Shown: positions 1-8,796 of the stretch, piece after piece
Layout: each line of letters begins with the position of its first letter
Numbering within the stretch: position 1 is the stretch's first letter
Origin: Smittium mucronatum
Lineage: Eukaryota; Kickxellomycota; Harpellomycetes; Harpellales; Legeriomycetaceae
Assembly: GCA_001953115.1 (NCBI GenBank)
Contig: LSSL01002897.1
Location: 1-11,942 of the forward strand
Direction: 5' to 3'
Length of the DNA: 11,942 bases
The notes under the pieces: generated by a model
Database searches by the model: none
What the model was told of the DNA's origin: nothing
What the model saw: only the letters and a program-made list of their open reading frames with translations
Translations under genes and position numbers: made by a program

Positions 1-1035
1 AGGGCTATTGCTGCTTTTTACCTGATTTTAGCAAGCCCTTCTTTTTTTCTTGTGTAATACTAAGTTTAAATAAATGATTTTTTCAATAGATAGCAGTTAA
101 AATTTAAAAAAAAAATCAAACATGAAAATATGGAATATAATCATTACACCAATGTGTATAAAAATACCCCGGTCACTTTTTATTATATTAAATTGATGGA
201 TTTCTGAAGAGAAAAAAATGCATCCTCTTATCCCTCACTACCCCTTTTTTCCTAAAAAATAAATATTCTGGCGCTTTAATACCCCTTTCCTTATAAGGGT
301 TATATTAAAACATAAACATTTATCGTGGTTAAAAAAAAAATCAGATTTACTGAAAGGGAAAAAGTTTGTAAATATGTATAAAGATTTTTAAATTCACTTT
401 TTTCGGAAGAAAACTTGATCATAATTTTGAAGCTTAATTTGGTTTATGGATTCATAATGATTATTTGTTTCCAATGGATTTTATATATTTTCCTAATAAA
501 AAAATCAACTTGAAGATATAAGCAATTGAGGCATTTCCCTCCAATTCATTCTAAATCTTGATTGTATCTATCTTGCATGAAAATTTGGGTTTGTTTTATG
601 AAACTTTTTAAAACCAGCTCCCTTTTTTCGCCTTAAAATTTCCAGACTAATGATTTAGGTGCGAAAAATCTAAATTGTCCGTGATTATAGATATGCCAAT
701 GTAGCTAATAAAATTAACCAGTTCGCCAAAATTTAAAATTGTGGTCTGTTTACGTTATTTTATTAAGGAAAAAAGAAAATATATGACTTATGCATTTTAC
801 GAATGTGATCTGTATGGCGTGGAAAAAAATATATATAAAATGAGGACCAAAAGAAGGCACAATGTTATATTTATAATTGCAGTTGAATGATAATAACCAC
901 TATCAAAAAAATTATATTAAAAAATTAAAGCAGCAATGGTATAATAAAAATTGGGTAGAGGCTGGTAAAGTTTTATGTTTCCGAAATCCAAAAAAAGTTC
1001 AGTTTTACAAGGCACCAACATAAATGTTTTAGGTC
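1..1035. other. A+T-rich intergenic DNA, no gene seen
   Basis: No open frame here looks like a protein. The stretch is rich in A and T runs, with a few C-rich patches near 165-170, 235-245 and 280-290. It lies downstream of the minus-strand glycosyltransferase-like gene, so its right part should hold that gene's 3' untranslated region. I see no convincing AATAAA signal close to the stop codon. The nearest minus-strand match is near 758-763, roughly 275 bases past the stop, which is far for a compact gene. Confidence 0.6.
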
Positions 1036-1983
1036 CTAGTTTTCGTGAGCATTTCTACCAAGCCTAAGCCGTATTCCTTTATCATCATAATTCTTGTGAT
1101 GAATTTTGGTGCTATCAAGACGCATATAATTCAGATTTACTGAGCCGGGCACTTTCTTATTTTTTTCTTTGATGCAAGAATGAAGTGTATTAGCAAACCA
1201 TACGTCCTCAGCAGAAAACGTAGGGGGGTTAATTTTACAGCTGCAATAATCTTGAAGAAGCAGCCCACTTATACCATAAAAATACCCATCATTGTAAAGA
1301 TACTTGCCAGCCATCCTGGGAAATCCAAAGTATATTCTTTTGTCGTTATTCTCAATAATAAACTTGATTACTGAATCGACATACTTTTTATCAATGTATG
1401 TGTCGAGATCCATTTTTATGTATACTTTATGAATATTGAAATCCGAGCAAATTTTTGAAAACATTTCATGAGTTTTGTTGGATAGTGTCCCGTAAGTGAA
1501 AGTTTTATTTGATCTAATACCGCAAAATGACCGAGTGTCGTCATTGTCGCAATGGGTCGTTATTTTGATTTCGTTGTATACGTTTTTCATGAAGGACACA
1601 GATACGTCCTTTTCTACCGGCGTGACGATTAGATAATCACTGGTGTTTAAAGAAATCTTTGGGACTTCATAGTAACTTTTCGGGAGCTCAAAAGTGCTAA
1701 TTCCAAGCTGCGAATCGAGCCTCTTTAACGCATCAATCTCTAAATTAGATAATTTCCATCTAGTGTCACTATTGGTGGTCAGCTCTATCCACCCCTCCAT
1801 CTGCCCCTTTACCCGCTCTTCTACCCGCTCCTGTATCCGCTCCTCTAAATGTTTCGATTTATCTCTCAAGTATTGTGTATCGAATACAGACCGTATATAA
1901 ATCATGTTTATTGTAAGCGAGATTGTTATTATAGCAGCCAAAAAGATGCTCTTTTTCTGTCTAGGAAACGTTGGATATGACAT
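1036..1983 (-). CDS. Predicted type II membrane glycosyltransferase, GT31-like
   Basis: This intact 315-residue frame ends in TAG. The ATG is the first in-frame Met after an upstream in-frame stop near 2075, so the start is well supported. A short basic N-terminus (R8, K10, K11) is followed by a hydrophobic segment at about 12-30 with no obvious cleavage site. That fits a signal anchor with the rest in the Golgi or ER lumen. Residues 37-65 form a highly charged, probably helical stalk with a four-residue Glu/Arg repeat. The C-terminal domain has a DLD (DxD) motif at 192-194, usual for metal and nucleotide-sugar binding, preceded by a hydrophobic strand (KVYIKM). It also has an aromatic/Gly segment at 218-241 and an EDVW motif at 259-262, matching the ED(V) motif of GT31 beta-1,3-glycosyltransferases. 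His295-His296 near the end could help bind metal. Potential N-glycosylation sites are N113, N159 and N169. Family membership rests on motif order, and donor and acceptor are unknown. It could be another fungal DxD-type family. No introns are needed. Confidence 0.72.
   Translation of the reverse strand: MSYPTFPRQKKSIFLAAIITISLTINMIYIRSVFDTQYLRDKSKHLEERIQERVEERVKGQMEGWIELTTNSDTRWKLSNLEIDALKRLDSQLGISTFELPKSYYEVPKISLNTSDYLIVTPVEKDVSVSFMKNVYNEIKITTHCDNDDTRSFCGIRSNKTFTYGTLSNKTHEMFSKICSDFNIHKVYIKMDLDTYIDKKYVDSVIKFIIENNDKRIYFGFPRMAGKYLYNDGYFYGISGLLLQDYCSCKINPPTFSAEDVWFANTLHSCIKEKNKKVPGSVNLNYMRLDSTKIHHKNYDDKGIRLRLGRNAHEN
1813..1848 (-). repeat. 12-bp in-frame tandem repeat in the stalk of the glycosyltransferase-like gene
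   Basis: The word CCGCTC recurs every 12 bases on the plus strand, at 1813, 1825 and 1837. Because 12 is a multiple of three, the repeat codes for a four-residue unit (E or Q)-E-R-(I or V) at residues 47-58. It sits in the charged segment just after the membrane anchor. It is the most G+C-rich patch nearby, which suggests recent local duplication rather than old sequence. Confidence 0.75.
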
Positions 1984-2120
1984 TATTGGCTTACAATTGC
2001 TGAATTGGTAATGTCTTCGGTTTATTAACTTAGTAAATTTTTTAAAATAGTATTTTATGATTTTTTTTTTGTATCACGGAATTTTATTTTAAGATAACGT
2101 CATAGTATTTTATGATGTTA
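1984..2120 (-). promoter_or_regulatory. Putative promoter region with a duplicated 15-bp A+T-rich word
   Basis: This is the stretch directly upstream of the minus-strand start codon. An identical 15-base word (ATCATAAAATACTAT, read on the minus strand) occurs at 2047-2061 and 2102-2116, 55 bases apart. The two copies end about 64 and 119 bases before the ATG. The word contains a TATA-like ATAAAATA core. A CCAAT pentamer also lies on the minus strand close to the start codon. The exact repeat is seen directly, but a role in transcription is inferred from position only. In A+T-rich DNA such a match could also reflect a small local duplication. Confidence 0.3.
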
Positions 2121-2513
2121 ATTAACTTTCCATTTAACCAGTCTTTGCAATTCCTTTTTATAACATTTTTTTAAGAAATATCTTCATGTTTGTAGAATAT
2201 CTTTTTTTTCGTTTTATTAATTGAATATTTTTTACACTGAAAGGTTAACTAAAATGGCATTATCGAACCTGAAAATCACCCAATAGCTTTCACTAAATTA
2301 AAAACAATTTTCTACAGTATATCTTATTAGTAAAATAAGCATATGGGGGATTCTTAATGAACAGGGAGTAAAATATCCATATGCAATGGCTATTTTTTTT
2401 ACAGAATCCATTGGTCTAAGGATAAATATACATATTTACTATTGGTTATTTCTATATCTATTCATTTACTTCACACATTATTATTTAAAAAAAGAAGATG
2501 TTTAATGCATGGG

Positions 2514-2632
2514 GATGATTCATCACCGAATAGCTTAATGAGACTAAAGCTGAAGATGTATGTTTAATTCGGGAGAATGATAAATATCAGAGTAGCTCAA
2601 TCAGAATAAAGCAGAGCATGTGTATAAAAATA
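2514..2632 (+). repeat. Two-unit tandem duplication of about 60 bp inside the left direct repeat
   Basis: Bases 2514-2574 and 2575-2632 resemble each other. Both run GATGA or AATGA, then an A+T stretch with ATCA, then TAGCTTAATGAGACTAAAGC or TAGCTCAATCAGAATAAAGC, then GAAGATGTATGTTTA or AGAGCATGTGTATAAA. The right copy of the large repeat has only one such unit, near 5600-5660 (CCAATGAGAATAAAGC). So the left copy gained one unit or the right copy lost one. Confidence 0.55.
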
Positions 2633-2800
2633 TATCAGCTGTTTCCCAGTAGTTCTGCATCAGTTGGGAAAATCTGCAACGAAACATAAGACTACAGTAT
2701 TAAGAAATGATTATTATTTTAAAGGATTCATTACCAAGTGAAGCTCATAAGAATATTTTTCGAAACATATTGTGTTTTCGGGGTGTTAAAAATATTATTT

Positions 2801-2831
2801 AAAGAGGGGAAAAGGTAAAAGGAGAAGGGGA
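2801..2831 (+). other. Polypurine tract in the left direct repeat
   Basis: Of 31 bases all are A or G except one T at 2816. The matching part of the right copy, roughly 5831-5870, is also purine-rich but more interrupted. In an LTR element a polypurine tract primes plus-strand synthesis just inside the 3' LTR. This one lies within the repeat unit and is present in both copies, so that reading does not fit well. I record it as a conserved compositional feature of unknown role. Confidence 0.4.
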
Positions 2832-3147
2832 TCGAGTTTCCGAAAAAGAATAGATATAGAATTCCATCTTTAGATCTTTTATTTTGAATATCCATTCAAA
2901 TGCTTAAGATATTTAATAAATTTTCATAAATTCAACAGCAAGCAAGTACTGAGATTTTATTTAGGGCCTTCTGCTTCATATCATTTTCACTGACTAATTA
3001 TCAGAATAAAATTGCCCAATGAATTTGTTAAATCACATTTGGTCATTTCTATTCAACAATAGAAAAAGGCATATTCATTTTCTAATATCCCAATTAGGAA
3101 TTTGAATGACGTTTAGTTCAACTTATTTTTTTTTAGAATAAAAATAT

Positions 3148-3277
3148 TTCAACTACTAAAATGAAATGAAATCGGCTAATTTGAAATAAAATCGACTAAA
3201 AAAACCAAAATATACTATTTGCATGTTTTTTTAAGTTCAATCGACTAATTTCACATATTAAAATCGACTATTTCCCC
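3148..3277 (+). repeat. Left inverted end of the putative foldback element
   Basis: Four matches to the family AT-CG(A/G)-CTA(A/T) occur on the plus strand at 3171-3179, 3191-3199, 3240-3248 and 3263-3271. A weaker copy (TTCAACTA) lies at about 3148. The spacing between words is A+T-rich and not conserved in sequence. Confidence 0.5.
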
Positions 3278-3960
3278 TATTAAAAAATTTATAGTAAACG
3301 TAAACATATTCAACCAGTAAAAGAATTAAATTTTTCAGTATTTAAAATAGAAAATTCAAAAATATGATAAAATTTCTTTGCAAAAATTATTGGATAAGTA
3401 AAGTTTTACGCGTATTGAACATATGTCAATATATGAAACCAAAATTAAGGATTATTTAGCTAAAACTAAAAATGGTAATAATAAAAAATATATATATAGA
3501 TTAAAGGTCCATTTCCCTTTTATACACAAAAAACGCTAGTGAAATTTCTACTAGATTTATTATAAACCAAAAAATGACGGAATTCTTAAAAATATATAAA
3601 TATTACAATACTTATTATAAGTTAGGTATAAGAATTTCAGTGACATAAAAAAGGGAATTTAGGGGATTTTTTTCAATTTCAATTAAATAAGATTTATCAA
3701 GTTAAAACCGGTTTTATAATCATAAATGAGTCATCCTAAATGATAATTAAGGATGCGATAGATTTGAGATTTATATGTCAGAAAATTCGAAAAAAGATTA
3801 AATCTGATGGGTTTATTCAAATAAATGTATATATACTCAGTCATAGAATAATAAAATTAATATTAAGAGTAGTGCAAGTCCATGATTTTTAATAAAAGTC
3901 GAAATTAATTAAGTAAACAGTGAAGAAAACATAAAGTAATACAGAATACACAAAACTCTT

Positions 3961-4310
3961 AGCAAAATACAATCAGCATACTATTCTATATTCACTTTAA
4001 ACAGCAAATTATCATAAACAAAAACGTACAACTCAAAGAGTAAAATACAATAAAATTTAAAAATCTCATAAAAAATACTACAAAAACCATATCGCTTAAT
4101 TCAAACTGTATACTGCACAAAGACACTGCATACCCAATATATCATATAACACATTACAAATGACATTAAATACAGTATAATGCACATAAAATATAATTTA
4201 CACACAGTATGTATACATAAATCATTTCGTTATATATATTATAATAAACATAACACATAATAATACACAAAACACACAACATAAAACGTTCAGAATACTG
4301 ATGTTAGATT
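3961..4310 (+). other. Strand-asymmetric A+C-rich core, degenerate ACATAAAATACA-like sequence
   Basis: By hand count this 350-base stretch has about 62 C and 22 G on the plus strand, and A clearly exceeds T. Short words such as ACACA, ACATAA and AATACA recur without a fixed period, best seen at 4245-4290. It lies in the middle of the putative foldback element. No open frame is present. Causes could include an eroded satellite, replication or transcription strand bias, or a reverse-transcribed low-complexity RNA. Nothing in the sequence decides between them. Confidence 0.55.
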
Positions 4311-4713
4311 AATATCAATTATAATTCTTTTAGAATTATTATTTTAATAAAATTGTAGCGCTAAATAATACAAAAAATTTCTTAAATAATGTTAAATTTG
4401 ACTTAAATCATAATATCAGAAGTGCTTCGGTTAGTGGTTTTTTTATTTAGAAAACTTGGTTCATCCCACGTGTCATATATATCCCAAAAAAAATTTTCAG
4501 CTAAATATATACATAATGATTTCTAGCACTTATTAACAAAATTATAATGTTTTAAACAAATTTACAGGATTACATTTGATGATCGCTCTATTGAATTTAC
4601 CAATGAATAATAGCTTGCAACAGTTGAAAAAAATTTTATATATAATTTATCAATTGTAAAATAAACCAATGAGCGTTTTTATTCTGGTTAATTATATGAC
4701 TGTTTTTTTACAG

Positions 4714-4868
4714 GGTATTTTTAGTCGATTTTGATTTAGAAATTTAGTCGATATGACTTAGCACATTATTAAAAATAGTAGATTCTGATTCAATATAATA
4801 TATTTCGATCCGCTTTAGTAAATTTGATTTTAAATTAGTCGAATCAAAATTAATATAGTCGAAATTAA
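4714..4868 (-). repeat. Right inverted end of the putative foldback element
   Basis: TTAGTCGAT-type words, the reverse complement of the left-end word, occur at 4721-4729, 4744-4752, about 4834-4842 and 4855-4863. A further AGTCGAAATTAATTA copy of the outermost sequence lies at about 3897, inside the element. This implies either internal duplication or an older fragment. Confidence 0.5.
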
Positions 4869-5283
4869 TTAGCTAACCTTTTTTTATCATAATTTTATAC
4901 TTTTATAGATAGAAAATAATGTTTTGGAATTTTTGCTGAAACAAAATATGCTATAAAATGCCCTCTTCATTAAGAATTTGCCATATGGGAGATTTTTTTC
5001 ATGACCAGAATTATTTTATTGTGTAAACCATTGACTACTGTAGAATTTATCATCGCAAAGCCAATTGATTTAAAAAAATACACTTGCATAATGAAGTTCC
5101 ATTATTTTTCTAATATTAAATTTCTTGCTCTATTAAATTTTAACTAAATAATAAATAACTAGTCTTTATAGAAAGTTTAAAAATTAGGAAAGAGTAAAAA
5201 TCCATTAGGTAAGTGTTGAATTCAAAAAGAATCTCCCGTATTTATAGGGTGTTTTTTTAGCATAATCTATTGTTCTAAGGATA

Positions 5284-5513
5284 CATAATACAATGAACCA
5301 ATAGATTCAGTACATGCATTGAATGTTTCATCCAATGAAGAAATCTTCCCATAAGCATAATTGACTTTTAAAAAATAGAAAATGGTATAAATAAGGAAGC
5401 TTAGACATTTTGGAATGGCTAAGCTTTTCAACTTGTCTCTTTCCCTATCTTTTATATTTTTAACTAGTATATCCTTTTACCTTTTATCATTAAAATTATC
5501 CCATTAAAACTTA
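5284..5513. other. Segment of about 230 bp present only in the right repeat copy
   Basis: This is the non-matching block inside the right direct repeat. It is bordered by AAGGATA on the left and TATCCTT on the right, a 7-base inverted pair. Its left edge also lies inside an imperfect palindrome: AATCTATTG at 5264-5272 faces its exact complement CAATAGATT at 5299-5307. These features suit a small insertion in the right copy. A deletion in the left copy is equally possible. Confidence 0.35.
5397..5426. other. Perfect 8-bp stem inverted repeat
   Basis: AAGCTTAG at 5397-5404 and CTAAGCTT at 5419-5426 are exact reverse complements with a 14-base loop. Two further G-T pairs could extend the stem outward. 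The hairpin is followed by a pyrimidine-rich run. It lies within the segment unique to the right repeat copy, and no function is evident. Confidence 0.45.
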
Positions 5514-5994
5514 TCCTTACACATAAACACATTTATTATTGGTTATCTTTATATCTATTCATTTACTTACATATAATTTACTAAGAAAAGATGTTTAATG
5601 TATGGTTATGTTACATCTCTTGATAAACCAATGAGAATAAAGCTGAACATACATTTAAACATATCTCAACTACTTTCCATTAGTTCGACATTAGTTTCTG
5701 GGAAGATCTGCATATAAACATAAGGTTTCGTTATTAAAGAATAATTATTATTATAAAGGATTCAGTACCTAGTAGAACTCATAAGGATATATTTCTGAAA
5801 ATGTTGTGTTTGCATGGCTTTAAAAACTTATTTAAAGCGGAAGAAAATGTAGAGAGGGAAAAAAATCGAGCTTCCGAAAAAGGATACAAATAAAATTCTA
5901 TCATTAGACATTTTATTTTGATTATTCAATCACTATTTAAGATATTTAATAATTTTCATAAATCCAACAGCAAGCAAGATCTAGAATTTTATTA

Positions 5995-8796
5995 CGTTTT
6001 GCGCCCAAAGATCCTCTTGAAACACGTTTAGATTTCGAAATAAGTACTATTGCTTGCTTTTTGCATAACTACTAATGGGTTTATGATGAAAAGAAAATAT
6101 AATCATATAAATGATAGATTCTTTTATAATTCAGGTGCTTCAATATTAAATTTTTGGGTTACCATGATAGACTGATGCATCTTCATTTAAAAATAGTAAA
6201 TATTGAGTGCATATTTTACACCGTTAATTTTATTTCCTTTATAAATCCCACATATTTGGTAAATATATTTAAAATCTGTGATTTAATAGGATATAAAAAT
6301 TGGAAAAAATTTCATCAAGCCATTTTGGGAATTATTACACCTTTCAGCTGATAAATTGCAATAATTGGAATTGGAATTCAAGCGCAAATTTCAAAAATGG
6401 CCGGGATTTTGAAAATTTTACAAAAAAAATCTAGTTAAATTAAAAATTCTATAATCGGAAAATAGGTGATAAATCAATAAAGTGGAAAAAAAAAGCAGAT
6501 CACATATTATTCAGAAAACGGATTACATTTATTTACTGTGTTATCAAATACTTTAATTCTATTTGTCTAAAACTAATGTAACCCTCAATATAGTTTCATT
6601 TTCACTAATTTTTAGCAAGATCAAAATTTCTTTTTTTTGAGTGAAATCTGAACAAATAATAATGCGAAAACCTCTATATTTTCATTATCTTATTTGTAAT
6701 CAGAACTTTTTATTGTTTTATTAATCTAGATATTTACATGTAATTTCGGTGAAAAAATAATTAATAGTGGTTATTACATTTAACAAATTCCTAAAAAAGT
6801 CAATTTAGCTAAAAAAATTGTACATAACCTAACCAGTTTACCAATAAATCGTATAGACATAAAATTAAAAGGATACTTCAAATACACATTTTTAAATTTT
6901 AGAGACAAATCGCCTTTTCAATATCAAGTATTAGAATTATTACAAATATAGCTACTAAATAAAAGCGAATTTTAAAGAAAAAGTAAATTATGGATCTATT
7001 AAATCTAGTAAATATTATAAATGAAGTCTAATTTTAATTTAAGTTAATTTAATTTAATTTTTTATTTCTTTTTTTTTTAGTGTAAGTTTCGATAATTAGA
7101 TTAAATACAATTTCTATCATTCAAAAATAAAAAAGACTTAAAAAATTTTAAACTGGGATCTTTTTTTGATTTACGGAATTAATTTATAGAAAACCCATTT
7201 CCATCCCTCCAACATCTCAAAATTATTATTTTATTAAATTTTAAAATGTTAAAATTTGGCTTTTCAAAATAATAGTAGAGTAAAATGACCCCCATTAAAA
7301 GAATAGATATATTAAGCCTAAAACATAAATAATCATTTGTGCAAATTTTCTAAAAAAATATTTCAGTCAATAATAAACTAGAACAATTTTGTATCAGGTT
7401 CATATAATAATTAAGTATACCTAACTCCCAATTGAAATTAACTTAACTTCAAAAAATATAGAATCAATTTCTTATAATTTTATCCTAATATTCAAATTAG
7501 CATTAAAAGTCGAATATCAAAGCTATATACAATGATTTTTTTATAAAACAGAAAAAACCCTATTATTATTCAATTAGTTGCTTTTATTTACATATAACAC
7601 TTTTTTCATGTGTTTAAAATATAATAAAAATGATTTATAAAATAGCAAATATTTATTTATAGCCTTGAGTGATAGTTCTAATTAGGGAGTCTGTGAATCT
7701 AATTCTGTGTTAGAATTCATATCTACTTAATATATTAAAAAATATGTCAGCCAATCGATAGAACGCTAAATTTATTGAATTTGATGTTTATATAGTCATT
7801 AGCCCTATTTTTTTTATACTGGAGATTTATAAATCTACTTTGAAATTATGGAATTATGTTAATTTATTTAAACTGTTGTTAAAAATATCTTTTAATCTGA
7901 ATATTTTTCAAATTTAACCATAATTTAACTCTTTATGAGCCCAAATTTTCTACTCACTACTATCTGGATTTATTAAAAATTTATAATGGCCAAATTTCTT
8001 GATTTGTCCTAATTATAAGTATACACGCACATTATCGCTATTAAGATGAATTTTTTCCAACTATATTTTACTCAATCCGATTCGCCAAGTGAAAATTACT
8101 CACATTTAAATTTGAACAAATTTAAACCTCATTAAGATGACTTTTTATCTAATTCTATACTTTCTATTGTAATAAAAAAAACAGCATTTGAATTTAATAT
8201 TTAATATTTTTGATTAATTATAGGATTATGAAAATTTAATTAAGATTTTTAGTCTAATAAGACTACCACTGTTTATTTATCAATTTTGGATTAAATGGAA
8301 CCTGGGAAAAATTTGAATCTGATAAAATGAGAATCGGATATTAAAATATGATAATATATATTGATTCAGTGTGTAGCAATTTTCCCTCTTTTTTCGCGCA
8401 TTTATTGGTAAAAGGTAATAACTTTTTCATTTAGCCAACGGTATTCATAGAAAAAAACTAACAATTTATTATCAATTCATCAAATCCAAATCCAAAATTT
8501 TCGTAAAATTCTAATTGAAGCGGGAAATTCGACGTTATAAATCGGAGTGGAGTCATATATGTTTACCATCTTTATTGGACACAAAATCTAAATTCCCAAT
8601 AAAAGAAAAAAAAAATTTCACAGGTAAAACTGAAATTATCTATATTTTCTGCTGCGAAAAAAAAAAAACTATATTTTGTATCCTTATCATCTTTTCTTTT
8701 GCAAAGGTACTCTTAAGATTATGAATATTATTTTAAAACCAATTTATATTATGTTATTATAACTAAAATCTTTTTCAAAAACATTGAACAAACTAA
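5995..8796. other. Long A+T-rich intergenic stretch, no supportable gene
   Basis: About 2.8 kb of very A+T-rich sequence with many homopolymer runs. It contains two open stretches of about 70 codons (6130-6353 and 8515-8724). Both lack an upstream-supported start, a recognisable motif or a composition unlike the surroundings. I found no tRNA, no clear tandem repeat and no copy of the direct repeats or of the ATCGACTAA word. A simple TTAATTTAAT-type run lies at 7035-7070. The right edge may include the untranslated 5' part of the retroelement that begins before 8797. Confidence 0.6.

Larger units (their letters stand above)
2388..2963 (+). repeat. Diverged direct repeat, left copy
   Basis: This segment aligns along its length with 5247-5994. 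Shared stretches include the left edge (ATTGGTCTAAGGATA against ATTGTTCTAAGGATA) and a run around ATTGGTTAT and ATCTATTCATTTACTT. They also include AAAGATGTTTAATG-type sequence, AAAGGATTCA followed by CTCATAAG, a purine-rich tract, TTCCGAAAAAG, GATATTTAATA, TTTTCATAAAT, and the end CAACAGCAAGCAAG. Similarity is clear but far from identity. No coding frame is conserved between the copies. The pair could be old long terminal repeats, the ends of a composite element or a segmental duplication. I cannot identify TG/CA ends or a target-site duplication. Confidence 0.7.
3148..4868. mobile_element. Putative foldback/MITE-like DNA element with iterated terminal inverted repeats
   Basis: The left end (3148-3277) carries the word ATCGACTAA or close variants at 3171, 3191, 3240 and 3263. 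The right end (4714-4868) carries the reverse complement TTAGTCGAT or variants at 4721, 4744, 4834 and 4855. Reversing the right end gives similar spacing to the left. The best match is the inner pair, where two copies of the word lie 23 bases apart on each side. No transposase frame lies between the ends, so if it is a transposon it is non-autonomous. It sits wholly between the two large direct repeats, as a nested insertion would. Ends and target-site duplication are not resolved. Mutator-like, foldback or unclassified elements are all possible. Confidence 0.5.
5247..5994 (+). repeat. Diverged direct repeat, right copy, interrupted
   Basis: This is the partner of the 2388-2963 repeat, in the same orientation and roughly 3 kb away. 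The first about 37 bases match the left edge of the other copy. About 230 bases not found in the left copy follow, and similarity then resumes at the ATTGGTTAT-type sequence near 5535 and runs to CAACAGCAAGCAAG near 5965. Divergence between copies includes many substitutions and small indels, so the duplication is old. No protein is encoded. Confidence 0.65.

Noticed and set aside
1180..1900. Plus-strand frames of 64 and 68 codons opposite the glycosyltransferase-like gene
   Set aside because: They are the complementary-strand shadow of a much longer intact frame with family motifs.
2388..5994. Direct repeats read as a CRISPR array or as clear LTRs
   Set aside because: The units are about 0.55 kb, occur only twice and are diverged, which excludes CRISPR. 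For LTRs I could not find TG/CA ends, a primer-binding site or a target-site duplication, so I left the class open.
7035..7070. TTAATTTAAT-type short tandem run
   Set aside because: It is too short and too close to the local base composition to be more than ordinary low-complexity sequence.
8515..8724. Plus-strand open frame of 69 codons
   Set aside because: It begins at a TTG directly after a stop, contains long A runs giving Lys repeats, has no recognisable motif, and its composition matches the surrounding non-coding DNA.
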